Below, in pieces: positions 24,341-33,488 of a stretch of 64,000 nucleotides of DNA; the stretch's first letter is position 1, and every line of letters starts with the position of its first letter. The notes under the pieces are model-generated. The model saw nothing but the letters and a program-made list of their open reading frames with translations, searched no databases and was not told the DNA's origin. This stretch comes from Fidelibacterota bacterium (GTDB lineage: Bacteria; Fidelibacterota; Marinisomatia; SCGC-AAA003-L08; D37C17). Location of the stretch: assembly GCA_002717625.1 (NCBI GenBank), contig PBEF01000002.1, forward strand, positions 65,338 through 129,337, read 5' to 3'. The translations under genes were made by a program, and so were the position numbers.

Positions 24341-27025
24341 ATTAGTCCTTTAGATATAATAATAATTATTTCTTTTTTATTATTGATATGTTCCTATGGT
24401 GTTTATCAATCTTATAATAATAAAACTCAAAAAGATTTTTTTTTAGGAGGACAAAATATACATTGGTCTACATCAATGTTTTCAATTGTTGCAACAGAAA
24501 CCTCTGTTTTAACTTTTATAAGCATTCCAGGTATATCTTATAGAGGTGATTGGACATTTTTGCAATTAGCTATTGGATATTTATTTGGACGAGTTTTAGT
24601 TAGTATATTTTTACTTCCAATTTTCTTTGAGAAAGGTATTGTATCTATATATGAAATACTAAATAAAAAATTTAGTATAAAAATTCAAAAATTAGCTTCT
24701 ATCACATTTCTTATAACTCGAGTTTTAGCAGATGGGGTAAGATTTTTAGCTACAGCTATAATATTGCAAACAATTACAGGTTGGAGTATTGGAGGGTCCG
24801 TTTTATTAATTGGCTTAGTTACTCTTATATATACTGTTACAGGTGGTCTTAAAACTGTTATTAGAATTGATGCTTTCCAGTTTATTATTTATCTTATTAG
24901 TGCATTTATTTGCATTTATTATCTTTTATTATTTATTAACCTTCCGTTTAATCAAATTATATCGAGCTTACATATATCTGATAAGTTGAAAATTGTTGAT
25001 TTTTATGGTAATATATTTTTAAATCCATTTATGTTCTTTTCTGCATTCATAGGAGGCGCGATGTTATCATTTGCATCACATGGAGCTGATTACATGATGG
25101 TGCAAAGAGTGCTAGCAACTAATAATATAAGCTCAGCTAAAAAAGCGATGATAGGAAGTGGTTTTTTTGTAATTATACAGTTTTCATTATTTCTTTTTAT
25201 TGGTTCACTTATATACATTGCTAGTGACTGTTTATTAATTGATAAAGATCGTGAAATTTCATATGTTATTAATGATATTCTTCCTATTGGTGCTAAGGGT
25301 ATAGTTATTGCTGGTGTTCTTTCTGCTGCAATGTCTACACTTAGCTCATCAGTCAATGCATTAGCCTCTTCAACTTTAAAAGATTGGTTTCCAAAAGTTA
25401 AAAGTTTAAAAATTTCTCGATTAATTGCAATGTTTTGGACATTTATACTTATAATAATGGCTTTTATTTTTAATGATTCTAATAGTTCTTTAGTTATTGT
25501 AGGTTTAAAAATAGCCTCTTTTACATATGGGTCATTATTAAGTTTTTTTATATTATCAAAATTTAATTTTACCATAGAAGATAGGGATATATTTTTAGGC
25601 TATGTATTTGGGATTGTTGTAGTCTTTTATCTCATGCATTATAATATTTCCTGGACATTTTATATTGCGATTAGTTTATTTATTAATATTTCGATTGTAC
25701 TTTTTTTAAATAATTTTAATCTTAATTATATAAGACATTTTTTAATATTACTTTTATTTTTCAGTTTATTCCCTTTGTTAAATTCCAAAGATCAAAAAAA
25801 CAACTATAAAACAGAAATTCTTAATTTTCCAATTAAAGAAAGTTGTAAACAGTATAGTATTTGGGATGGTTATGATGTTTTAGTTGCTAATCCTGATAGG
25901 CTAGATATTATGAATGTTGGATTAGTTGTTAATCATACTAGTTCAATTATAAATATTAATGATATTGATAAAGTAATTGAGGTTAGTTTAGGCTCAACAC
26001 CTATTTATGTTAAAAAGATTTTTACTCCAGAACATGGCCTTAATAATAAATATCAAGCAGGAGAAAAAATATTAGGGGATATGAGCTATAATATTCCAAT
26101 TATAAGTCTTTATGGTAAAAACTTTAAGCCTGATATTTCTGAATTAGAAGGTTTAGATGCCTTGATTTTTGATATCCAAGATATAGGTAGTCGTTATTAT
26201 ACCTATGTAAGTACTTTGACTAATATTATGTCTTCATGTGCTGAAATAGGATTACCTCTTTATGTGCTTGATCGTCCTAATCCAATAGGAGGAGAGGCTA
26301 TTGATGGCCCTACTTTAAGCTTAGATTATAGTTCATTTGTTGGTATGCATCCTATTCCTGTTAGGCATGGAATGACAATAGGAGAATTAGCCTTTATGAT
26401 TAATGAACTTGGTTGGCATAATGGTGAAAAGATAGATTTGAAAATCGTTGCTATGCAAGGCTGGAATAGATCTATGCATTTTGAAAATACAGGTAAAAAA
26501 TGGATTTCTCCATCACCTAATATCCCAAATAATAAAACAGCTTTTATTTATCAGGGAACTTGTTTGATTGAGGGAACCAATTTATCTGAAGGAAGAGGTA
26601 CAAATAGTCCTTTTGTTTTTGTGGGTTCTCCATGGCTTGATTCAAAAAAAATAATAGCTAGACTAAATGATTTAAATTTAAAAGGGGTGAAATTTAATGA
26701 AGTTACTTTTATTCCTAGGTTTATTCCAGGAAAGTCAATTTCACCAAAATATAAAGATAAAAAGTGCTATGGAATAGAGATTGATATTTTTAATAGAGAA
26801 TTATCTTCACCTTTATTGATTACTGCAAATATAATTAATATTGTATCTGATTTACATCCAGATAAATTTAAATTTAATCAAGATAATTTTTTTGATAAAC
26901 TATATGGTTCAGATGAATTAAGAAAATTTATTTTATTAGATCAAAGTTTGGATGCTTTATTTGAAAAATGGGATCAAGATTCAGAGAACTTTAGAAAAAT
27001 GAGGAAAGATTTTTTAATTTATTAA
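24341..27025 (+). CDS. Sodium:solute symporter fused to a NamZ-type (DUF1343, GH171) exo-N-acetylmuramidase domain
   Basis: An 894-residue fusion. Residues 1-465 form an SSS-family symporter with many membrane helices and the LGGQNIHWSTSM and ASHGADYMMVQRVLA motifs. A last hydrophobic helix (about 465-480) leads into a soluble domain (505-894) with the DUF1343 signatures FTPEHGL, DIQDIGSRYYTY, VLDRPNPIGG, PVRHGMTIGELA, SPSPNIPNN and EGTNLSEGRGT. DUF1343 includes NamZ, which releases terminal MurNAc. The natural reading is cleavage of MurNAc at the outer face of its own importer. No ATG or GTG fits: an AUU at 24341 follows AGGAG (24330-24334) by six bases and restores the first helix (ISPLDIIIIISFLLLI). 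Starting at TTG 24383 would cut that helix in half. Confidence 0.85.
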   Translation: MSPLDIIIIISFLLLICSYGVYQSYNNKTQKDFFLGGQNIHWSTSMFSIVATETSVLTFISIPGISYRGDWTFLQLAIGYLFGRVLVSIFLLPIFFEKGIVSIYEILNKKFSIKIQKLASITFLITRVLADGVRFLATAIILQTITGWSIGGSVLLIGLVTLIYTVTGGLKTVIRIDAFQFIIYLISAFICIYYLLLFINLPFNQIISSLHISDKLKIVDFYGNIFLNPFMFFSAFIGGAMLSFASHGADYMMVQRVLATNNISSAKKAMIGSGFFVIIQFSLFLFIGSLIYIASDCLLIDKDREISYVINDILPIGAKGIVIAGVLSAAMSTLSSSVNALASSTLKDWFPKVKSLKISRLIAMFWTFILIIMAFIFNDSNSSLVIVGLKIASFTYGSLLSFFILSKFNFTIEDRDIFLGYVFGIVVVFYLMHYNISWTFYIAISLFINISIVLFLNNFNLNYIRHFLILLLFFSLFPLLNSKDQKNNYKTEILNFPIKESCKQYSIWDGYDVLVANPDRLDIMNVGLVVNHTSSIININDIDKVIEVSLGSTPIYVKKIFTPEHGLNNKYQAGEKILGDMSYNIPIISLYGKNFKPDISELEGLDALIFDIQDIGSRYYTYVSTLTNIMSSCAEIGLPLYVLDRPNPIGGEAIDGPTLSLDYSSFVGMHPIPVRHGMTIGELAFMINELGWHNGEKIDLKIVAMQGWNRSMHFENTGKKWISPSPNIPNNKTAFIYQGTCLIEGTNLSEGRGTNSPFVFVGSPWLDSKKIIARLNDLNLKGVKFNEVTFIPRFIPGKSISPKYKDKKCYGIEIDIFNRELSSPLLITANIINIVSDLHPDKFKFNQDNFFDKLYGSDELRKFILLDQSLDALFEKWDQDSENFRKMRKDFLIY

Positions 27026-27037
27026 AGGGAGGATGTA

Positions 27038-27220
27038 TTGAAAGAAGAGCAAGAACATAATGTTGCAATTAAAGATTTTAACATGCCATTTTCTTCAATG
27101 GTAATTTTTATGGTTAAATGGGCAATAGCTTCAATACCTGCAATAATAATACTTTGGATTCTATTTATGCTATTAATATCAATTTTTGGTAGTGGTTTAA
27201 CTATTTTCAGTATTATATGA
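27038..27220 (+). CDS. Small one-helix membrane protein upstream of a symporter
   Basis: A 60-residue protein with a charged N-terminus (MKEEQEHNVAIKDFNMPFSS) and one long hydrophobic helix (about 25-58). The TTG start follows GGGAGGA (27027-27033). Its stop overlaps the start of the next symporter (ATGA), so the two are translationally coupled. I do not recognise a named family. Position and topology suggest an accessory subunit of the symporter, as small single-helix partners are known for several sodium symporters. This is inference. Confidence 0.6.
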   Translation: MKEEQEHNVAIKDFNMPFSSMVIFMVKWAIASIPAIIILWILFMLLISIFGSGLTIFSII

Positions 27221-28671
27221 GTATTATAGATATATCAATAATAATTTTATATTTATTATCAATTTTTGCTATTGGGATATATACGCGTCATTATATAAAT
27301 GATTTCTCAGATTTTATGATAGCAGGAAGAAATGTTAAGCTTTCTTTATCTGTAGTTACAATGCTTGGTTCAGAATTAGGACTAATAACTGTAATGTATA
27401 CAGCTCAAACAGGAGTAAATGGTTTATTTACATCATTTCATATTGGATTTGCAGCTTTTTTAGTCACTTTATTCATTGGTTTAACAGGTTTTGTAGTAGT
27501 AAAGCTAAGAAAACTTAGAGTGAAGAGTATACCTGAGTATTATCAATTGAGATTTGGAAAAAAAGTTAGGATTATTGGTGCATCTTTACTTGTTTTAGGT
27601 GGAATTCTTAATATGGGTTTATTTTTGAAAGTAGGTGCTATATTTATACAGGCAGTATTTGGTTTAGATGCAGAAGGCTCTACGCTTATTATTATTATGT
27701 TCATATTACTTGTTCTTGTTTTAGTTTATACAATAAGTGGTGGTATGGTTTCAGTTATTGTTACTGATTATATTCAGTATGTTGTTTTATCTTTAGGTTT
27801 TATATTTGCTGTATTATACTCTATAAGCTATTTTGGTTGGAGTAATATTTTTTTAGAACTTGAAAAAATTAAAAGCTATGACGAAATATATAATCCTTTA
27901 GAAAATAAGGGTTTTTCATATCTGTCTTGGCAAGTTATACTAGGTTTCGTTAGTGCTGTTATATGGCCTACAGCAATAACTAGAGTTTTAGCAATTAAGC
28001 AAGTAGAAATGGTAAAAATGCAATATATTTGGTCTTCTATATCATTTTTATCAAGATTTATTATACCCTGTTTTTTAGGTATATGTGCATTTCTTTATTT
28101 TGATGGAAATTCTAAGTCTTATAATACATTATCGTTAATGCCAATGTATCTATACGAAATACTTCCAGTTGGTGTTTTAGGTATTGTTGTAGCTGGTATG
28201 TTAGCAGCCTTTATGAGTACTCATGATAGTTATTTGTTGTGCTGGAGTACTATTATCACAAATGATATTATTGAACCTCTAAGTAATAAAACATTATCTT
28301 CTTCAATAAAAATTCAAATTACACGATTTATTATCATAGTATTAGGTTTATATATTTTTTATTGGGGTATGTTTTATGAAGGATCTGATGCTATATGGGA
28401 TTATTTGGGTATAACGGGAGCAATTTATTTTACAGGAGCTATATCTGTAATAATTTTTGGTCTTTATTGGCCTAAGGCAAGTTCTACTGGTGCAGTTTTA
28501 TCTCTTTTAGCAGGAATGTCTTCATTGATTGGGCTAGAACCTGTTAGACTTTATCTAGGAATAAATGTAAGTAATCCTGCAATTATTGGTCTTTTAACTC
28601 TTGCCTTTAGTTGTTCTGTAATGATTTTAGGTTCTCTTTTATTCCCTGATCAAAATAAGGATATAATATAA
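27217..28671 (+). CDS. Sodium:solute symporter (SSS family)
   Basis: A 484-residue inner-membrane transporter with about 13 hydrophobic helices. The N-terminus IIDISIIILYLLSIFAIGIY, DFMIAGRNVKLSLSVVTM (about 30-47) and the GGMVSVIVTDYIQYVV segment (about 180) are SSS hallmarks; the last lies in the sodium-site region. The substrate cannot be read directly. Its place beside a muramidase-linked symporter hints at an amino sugar, muropeptide or amino acid. It is sandwiched between two tiny membrane-protein genes with overlapping stops and starts, which suggests a three-part transporter unit. Confidence 0.87.
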   Translation: MSIIDISIIILYLLSIFAIGIYTRHYINDFSDFMIAGRNVKLSLSVVTMLGSELGLITVMYTAQTGVNGLFTSFHIGFAAFLVTLFIGLTGFVVVKLRKLRVKSIPEYYQLRFGKKVRIIGASLLVLGGILNMGLFLKVGAIFIQAVFGLDAEGSTLIIIMFILLVLVLVYTISGGMVSVIVTDYIQYVVLSLGFIFAVLYSISYFGWSNIFLELEKIKSYDEIYNPLENKGFSYLSWQVILGFVSAVIWPTAITRVLAIKQVEMVKMQYIWSSISFLSRFIIPCFLGICAFLYFDGNSKSYNTLSLMPMYLYEILPVGVLGIVVAGMLAAFMSTHDSYLLCWSTIITNDIIEPLSNKTLSSSIKIQITRFIIIVLGLYIFYWGMFYEGSDAIWDYLGITGAIYFTGAISVIIFGLYWPKASSTGAVLSLLAGMSSLIGLEPVRLYLGINVSNPAIIGLLTLAFSCSVMILGSLLFPDQNKDII

Positions 28672-28790
28672 TGTGGAAATTAATGTGGCAATTACTTTTA
28701 TTTATTACAATGGTATTATTTGTATTTATGTTTTTTAAATTTACATTTGCAGGTTATAAAGAGCTTAAGGAAATCCTTAAAAATGATTAG
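28671..28790 (+). CDS. 39-residue single-helix membrane protein
   Basis: A short gene with ATG at 28671 sharing one base with the symporter stop and ending at TAG 28788-28790. The product is MWKLMWQLLLFITMVLFVFM followed by FFKFTFAGYKELKEILKND: one hydrophobic helix and a charged C-terminal tail. The end overlaps the start of the MFS gene (28783) by eight bases. Tight coupling on both sides and a sensible membrane topology argue that it is real. It has no recognisable family and may be an accessory of the symporter. Confidence 0.5.
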   Translation: MWKLMWQLLLFITMVLFVFMFFKFTFAGYKELKEILKND

Positions 28791-30078
28791 TGAATATAAA
28801 AGAACAGTTTTTTCTTGGTCTTTGTATGATTTTGCTAATCAACCTTTTACAACTATAACGATAACCTTTATTTATTCAACTTTTTTTGCTTCAACTATTT
28901 TTCTAGGCTCTGAAGAAGCTGGTGTTGCTGCTTGGGGGAAAGCAATAACAATTTCATCATTAATAGTTGCATTTTTATCTCCATTTATGGGAGCAATAGC
29001 AGATAGAGGTGGATATAGAAAATTATTTTTAATGTTTTGGACATGGGTTTGTGTCCTGTTCTCTTTTTTGCTTTATTTCCCTTTACCAGGTGATGTTTTT
29101 AAAGCTTTGTTATTTTTCTGTGTTGCAAATATTGGTTTTGAAATGGGGGGTGTTTTTTTAAATGCTTATTTGCCTGAAATTGCGCCTAAAAATAAAATTG
29201 GTAGAATATCTGGATATGGTTGGTCCTTTGGTTATGTTGGAGGATTATTAGCTCTTTCTGTATGTTTTATTTTTTTAGTATTCCCCGAAAATCCTATTAA
29301 TCCATTAACAGGAAATACTTTTAATAAGAATTCATTTGAACATATAAGAATAATTAATGTAATAGTAGCTATTTGGTTGGCTGTATTTTCTATACCAACT
29401 TTTTTATTTGTTAAGAGTAATAAGAAAACATCTAAAAAAAGAGATGCTCTTATTTCAAAGTCTTTTTTAGAATTTAAAAAAACATTTTTAGAAATAAAAC
29501 AATATAAAGAAATATTAAGATTTTTATTTGCTAGAATAGTTTATAATGATGCTTTAATTACTGTTATTGCATTTGGTGGCCCTTATGCATACACGCAATT
29601 TGGTTTTGATATGGATACAAATGGTAAACTGATGATATTTGCAATAGTATTAAATGTATTTGCTGGTATAGGAGCATTTTTATTTGGCTTTATAGATGAT
29701 TGTATTGGAGGTAAAAAAACAATCCAGTTAACTAACTTAGGCTTTATTATTGCTCTTATTATTGCGTTTTTAGCTCCAAGTTTAAAAAATGGTGAAATAT
29801 ATTTTTGGATATCTGGAATTCTTATAGGAATTTTTATGGGTCCAAATCAGGCTGCAAGTAGATCCCTTATGGGAAGATTAATTCCTGAAAATAAAGAAAA
29901 TGAGTTTTATGGATTTTTTGCTTTTTCAGGCAAAGCAACTGCATTTTTAGGACCATTGCTTTTTACGATAGTGATAAGTTACACTGATAGTATGAGGCTG
30001 TCTCTTTTAATGTTAGCTTTTTTATTCTTAATTGGAATGATTTTATTAAAGAAAGTCAAAGATCCTCAAATGAGTTAA
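28783..30078 (+). CDS. MFS transporter, UMF1 (Atg22-like) family
   Basis: A 431-residue major facilitator from the ATG at 28783 (MISEYKRTVFSWSLYDFANQ). An upstream in-frame start at 28720 would add 21 residues without family resemblance and would overlap the small gene before it. AAGGA about eleven bases upstream supports 28783. SWxLYDFANQPF at the N-terminus and the GxxxDRxGxRK loop (GAIADRGGYRKL) typify UMF1 proteins, which are related to the yeast vacuolar amino-acid effluxer Atg22. About 12 helices are present. Substrate is unknown; amino-acid efflux is the family precedent. A stretch of about 90 bases without a gene follows. Confidence 0.8.
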   Translation: MISEYKRTVFSWSLYDFANQPFTTITITFIYSTFFASTIFLGSEEAGVAAWGKAITISSLIVAFLSPFMGAIADRGGYRKLFLMFWTWVCVLFSFLLYFPLPGDVFKALLFFCVANIGFEMGGVFLNAYLPEIAPKNKIGRISGYGWSFGYVGGLLALSVCFIFLVFPENPINPLTGNTFNKNSFEHIRIINVIVAIWLAVFSIPTFLFVKSNKKTSKKRDALISKSFLEFKKTFLEIKQYKEILRFLFARIVYNDALITVIAFGGPYAYTQFGFDMDTNGKLMIFAIVLNVFAGIGAFLFGFIDDCIGGKKTIQLTNLGFIIALIIAFLAPSLKNGEIYFWISGILIGIFMGPNQAASRSLMGRLIPENKENEFYGFFAFSGKATAFLGPLLFTIVISYTDSMRLSLLMLAFLFLIGMILLKKVKDPQMS

Positions 30079-30168
30079 AAATTATTTAACTTAATAAATT
30101 ACTTTAAGTAAATCTTGTTTCTTTTTATTTGGATATATTATATTTGATGAGTAAATATAACGTAAATT

Positions 30169-30480
30169 TTGATAAAAATATTTAGATTCATATTTTCATT
30201 TATACTCATTAGTATAATTTGCTATAGCGTTATTCCTCATGAAAAAACAAAAACTCAAGTTATAATTAGCGTAGATAATCTTTTAACTTACGATGTTATA
30301 GAGTCTTTAGAAGAAGAGCTAAATAGTTATAATAATATAAAGTTTATTGAAGGATCTATATTGACTAGTATTGTTGTTCTAGAAATTTCAGACAACGAAC
30401 TTGAAATGCAATCTATCAATGCCGCTTTTAATCGTTGGGGTTGTAATATTGAAAATATTAATTATAGAATGTTAAATTGA
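30169..30480 (+). CDS. Small exported or membrane-anchored protein, unknown
   Basis: A 103-residue product from a TTG start. An N-terminal hydrophobic segment (FRFIFSFILISIICYSVI) acts as signal or anchor. The rest alternates strands and helices (TQVIISVDN, YDVIESLEEEL, IKFIEGS, TSIVVLEISDN, INAAFNRWGCNI), which resembles a small ferredoxin-like beta-alpha-beta fold such as heavy-metal-associated domains. The CxxC metal site of those domains is missing. Its last nine bases overlap the end of the convergent PpiD-like gene. Function unknown. Confidence 0.5.
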   Translation: MIKIFRFIFSFILISIICYSVIPHEKTKTQVIISVDNLLTYDVIESLEEELNSYNNIKFIEGSILTSIVVLEISDNELEMQSINAAFNRWGCNIENINYRMLN

Positions 30481-32205
30481 TTTATGTCTAACATCTATTT
30501 TTTCAATGTTTTCTGTCATATACTGTATCCAATTATAAAATATATTATCTGATATATTTGATATTATTTTATCTCTTGTATCAGTGTATTTTAAATCATA
30601 TTCATTATCATATAATTTTGTTTTACTATTTAGTTTAACTAGAAATAATTTATTGTTTGAATCTATTGGGTTTGTAATATCACCTTCTTTCATTGCTGAT
30701 AGACAGCCCATCAATTTATAGTTTCTTCCCATGGTTTTAAAGCTTCCATTAATAAGAGACTCTTCAGATTCACTTATAGATACAATTTTGCTTTTATTAT
30801 ATTTTTGATTTTCTATTTCTTCATATTTAGATTGAGAAGAAGGTCCCCAAATTCCATCTGCTTCTAAGTTATTATTAGATTGGAAGTCTTTGATTTTCTC
30901 AATATCTTCTTTGAAAGGTTTATTTTCAATTTTTGGACTAGTAGGATTAAGCATTTTTTCAATTTCATCCCATTCTAAATTTTCATCATTTAGTAAATTT
31001 AAAGCATATATTTTTTTATTTTCATTTAATAATTCTTTTTTGATTTGTTCTGTAACTTCGTTTAATGGTTTTATAGATTTTTCATTTTTATCAATTATTC
31101 TAAAAATTGCAATACCATCATCTGTTATGATTCTATCTGAGACAGAGTTGATATCATTATCAAATGCAAATCGTACAATAGCTCTGCTATAACCCATGCT
31201 TAGTGGTATCCCTGAATTATTTGTGAATTTTTCTGTTACATCAATCGTTCCTGTAATTGATAAATCATATTCTTCTAGAGCAGCATTAAAACCCATGATA
31301 TCAGGCTGTGCATCTAATGCAAAATCAATAGCTTCTAATCTTTGTTCTTCATTAAGTACAATTTCTAGAGAATCATTTTCATTTTCTATATTTTCAAATA
31401 GTATATAATCTAATTTTATACTTTCATCAATAGAAAATTTTTCATCAATGTTTTCAGTGTAATATTTTTCAATTTCAGAATCATCTACATTGATTTTGCT
31501 ATCATCTATTGCTTTGTAATCAAGTGATAGTATATCTATGTTGCAAGTTTGTGTACTTTTATTTATTTCATTTTTAATTTCAAGATCAGAGGTAGATGCA
31601 AGCATGCTATATAAAGATTGTAGTTTTTGTCTTGGCAAATCATTTGATTTTAATTGTGATTCATAATTTGTAAATACATTGATTAATGAATCGGGAATCC
31701 ACTTTATATTTTCATCAATTGAATATTGATAGAGTTCTAAATCAAAAGATTCATCTTCAAGTTTAAATAAATTATTCTGTGTCAAGAAGTTTTGTAAACT
31801 TATTGGTGGAGTATTTCTTAAAAATTGTTTTAATTCTTGATCCTGAGTTTTAAGGTTCAGTTGCTCTATTTTATTATTGATTATTGTGCTGGATATAATA
31901 GCATCCCATGCTCTTCCAATATAATAGCTTTCTGTTGTATTGATTTGGAATTGTTGAGATGAAGCTCTTTGCTTCCTTAATTCTGTAGCAAAGAAACTTC
32001 TGGTAATTTTTTTATCTCCAACTTTTCCAACGTAAAGGGCTGGATTAACGGAATTAGAGAATAATGATGTTAAGCTTGCTCCACCTAAAAAGCCACCACC
32101 TCCACCAGAACTAGTTCCCATAACCCCTACTAATGATAGTACGAAGCCTATTAAGCATACCCATAGAAATATTTTAGATTTTTCTCTTATATCGCTCATT
32201 TTCAT
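30472..32205 (-). CDS. PpiD/SurA-like membrane-anchored periplasmic folding factor
   Basis: A 577-residue protein from the ATG at 32205, preceded by AAGGAG at eight bases. A longer reading frame would run through the tRNA-Ala and is not the gene. A short cytoplasmic start (MKMSDIREKSKIFLW) leads to one membrane helix (about 12-34) and a glycine-rich turn. The SurA_N-like chaperone region follows (about 55-230). Later segments (GYSRAIVRFAFDNDINSVSD, then DGIAIFRI) resemble a degenerate parvulin domain, so isomerase activity is doubtful. Near residue 440, IKDFQSNNNLEADGIWGPSS resembles a peptidoglycan-binding type 1 repeat, which is unusual here. Role: chaperone for proteins leaving the Sec translocon. 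Confidence 0.75.
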   Translation of the reverse strand: MKMSDIREKSKIFLWVCLIGFVLSLVGVMGTSSGGGGGFLGGASLTSLFSNSVNPALYVGKVGDKKITRSFFATELRKQRASSQQFQINTTESYYIGRAWDAIISSTIINNKIEQLNLKTQDQELKQFLRNTPPISLQNFLTQNNLFKLEDESFDLELYQYSIDENIKWIPDSLINVFTNYESQLKSNDLPRQKLQSLYSMLASTSDLEIKNEINKSTQTCNIDILSLDYKAIDDSKINVDDSEIEKYYTENIDEKFSIDESIKLDYILFENIENENDSLEIVLNEEQRLEAIDFALDAQPDIMGFNAALEEYDLSITGTIDVTEKFTNNSGIPLSMGYSRAIVRFAFDNDINSVSDRIITDDGIAIFRIIDKNEKSIKPLNEVTEQIKKELLNENKKIYALNLLNDENLEWDEIEKMLNPTSPKIENKPFKEDIEKIKDFQSNNNLEADGIWGPSSQSKYEEIENQKYNKSKIVSISESEESLINGSFKTMGRNYKLMGCLSAMKEGDITNPIDSNNKLFLVKLNSKTKLYDNEYDLKYTDTRDKIISNISDNIFYNWIQYMTENIEKIDVRHKSI

Positions 32206-32233
32206 AATATGAACTCCTTTTTTAATTTTAAAG

Positions 32234-32306
<73 letters not shown>

Positions 32307-32325
32307 TAAACGTATAAAATACGTC

Positions 32326-32331
32326 ATTATA
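32326..32331 (-). promoter_or_regulatory. Probable -10 element of the tRNA-Ala gene
   Basis: The minus strand reads TTTGTATAATGACG, a perfect TATAAT about 19 bases before the tRNA 5' end. No good -35 is present. Between it and the tRNA lies the inverted repeat ACGTAT-AAA-ATACGT (32310-32324). Confidence 0.4.
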
Positions 32332-32435
32332 CAAAGTCCTAATTTATTTTTTATTATTATTTTCTCAAACAAAAAGGTTAATTTTGAGTAAAGTTTTATT
32401 GAAACTTTAATATAACAAGCTATTATAATAAATTA

Positions 32436-33488
32436 ATGTACAGTCTAGTTAAACAAACTTCATATATAATAATTTTATCGGTCCTATTAGCCTTGGGCAG
32501 GTATTCTTTACTTGATGATTATAACATTTTTGAATCTAAAAAATCTTCATTAGATAATTCTGAAAATATAGAATTAAATCAGATTCTAGATGATATGAGT
32601 TCTCCTGAATCTATAGATATATCAATGGCTAAATCAATATATGACCAAGATATTGGGATTTTTATTGATGCAAGAGAAAGTATTGATTTTGCGGAAGGCC
32701 ATATTGAAGGATCTTTGAATTTGCCTTATTCTTCTGAATCTGATTACAGTAAAGAATTTCTGGATTCGTTATTGTATGCTGATAAAATAATTATTACATA
32801 TTGTAGCGGAGAGGGTTGTTCGCTTAGTGAAGATTTATCATATGATTTATATGAAAATTATAATTTATATTCTGTATTTTATTTTGAAGAAGGTTATCCT
32901 GATTGGGAAAAACTTAATTATCCTATTAAAAAGGGGTATAATAATGAAACTTTTGATATTGAAGGTGAAACATTTTTTACATTCATTGATTATATTATAA
33001 TTTTATCAATTTGCTTTATAATTTGTTTTTATTTCACACATAATTATAAGTATTTGATTCCAATTATTTCTAGGTTGATATTAGGTTTTATTTTTATATA
33101 TTTTAGTTGGGATAAAATTTTATCACCTGATTCTTTTGCAAAATTAATTGTAAATTATGATATGTTACCTATTAGTTTAATTAAGATAGGTGCGTTAATA
33201 CTCCCTTGGCTAGAATTTATTATAGGAGTTTGTTTAATTTTAGGTGTTGTTTTAGATACTTCTGCTACAATATCAATATCACTATTATTGCTATTTATTT
33301 TAATGATTTCTCAAGCTCTTTTAAGAGGTAAAAGTATCGATTGTGGTTGTTTGTTATCAGATATAAATGATTTGTCTGCAAGTAATAAAAGGATGCATAT
33401 GATTCAACGTATTATTCAAGATATTTGTTTTATAGCATATGCAATAATTGTAAAATATAGGGCTATATTTAGGAGAGTAAATGATTAA
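32436..33488 (+). CDS. Rhodanese domain fused to a MauE/DoxX-type redox membrane protein
   Basis: A 350-residue fusion. An N-terminal hydrophobic segment (about 8-22) puts the rhodanese domain (about 65-165) in the periplasm. That domain has GIFIDARESIDFAEGHIEGS and the active-site loop TYCSGEGCS with Cys123. A four-helix membrane domain (185-345) follows, with the CGC motif at 303-305 (SIDCGCLL), typical of MauE/DoxX redox-associated proteins. MauE-like proteins pass electrons or sulfur equivalents across the membrane to periplasmic thiols. Its end overlaps the selenoprotein gene by eight bases (ATGATTAA), so the two are coupled. A shared redox task is inferred. Confidence 0.8.
   Translation: MYSLVKQTSYIIILSVLLALGRYSLLDDYNIFESKKSSLDNSENIELNQILDDMSSPESIDISMAKSIYDQDIGIFIDARESIDFAEGHIEGSLNLPYSSESDYSKEFLDSLLYADKIIITYCSGEGCSLSEDLSYDLYENYNLYSVFYFEEGYPDWEKLNYPIKKGYNNETFDIEGETFFTFIDYIIILSICFIICFYFTHNYKYLIPIISRLILGFIFIYFSWDKILSPDSFAKLIVNYDMLPISLIKIGALILPWLEFIIGVCLILGVVLDTSATISISLLLLFILMISQALLRGKSIDCGCLLSDINDLSASNKRMHMIQRIIQDICFIAYAIIVKYRAIFRRVND

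Noticed and set aside
25090-25575. A 161-codon antisense frame inside the symporter-muramidase gene
   Set aside because: It mirrors a strongly coding membrane-protein region. Such antisense frames are expected from codon bias, and no start signal is present.
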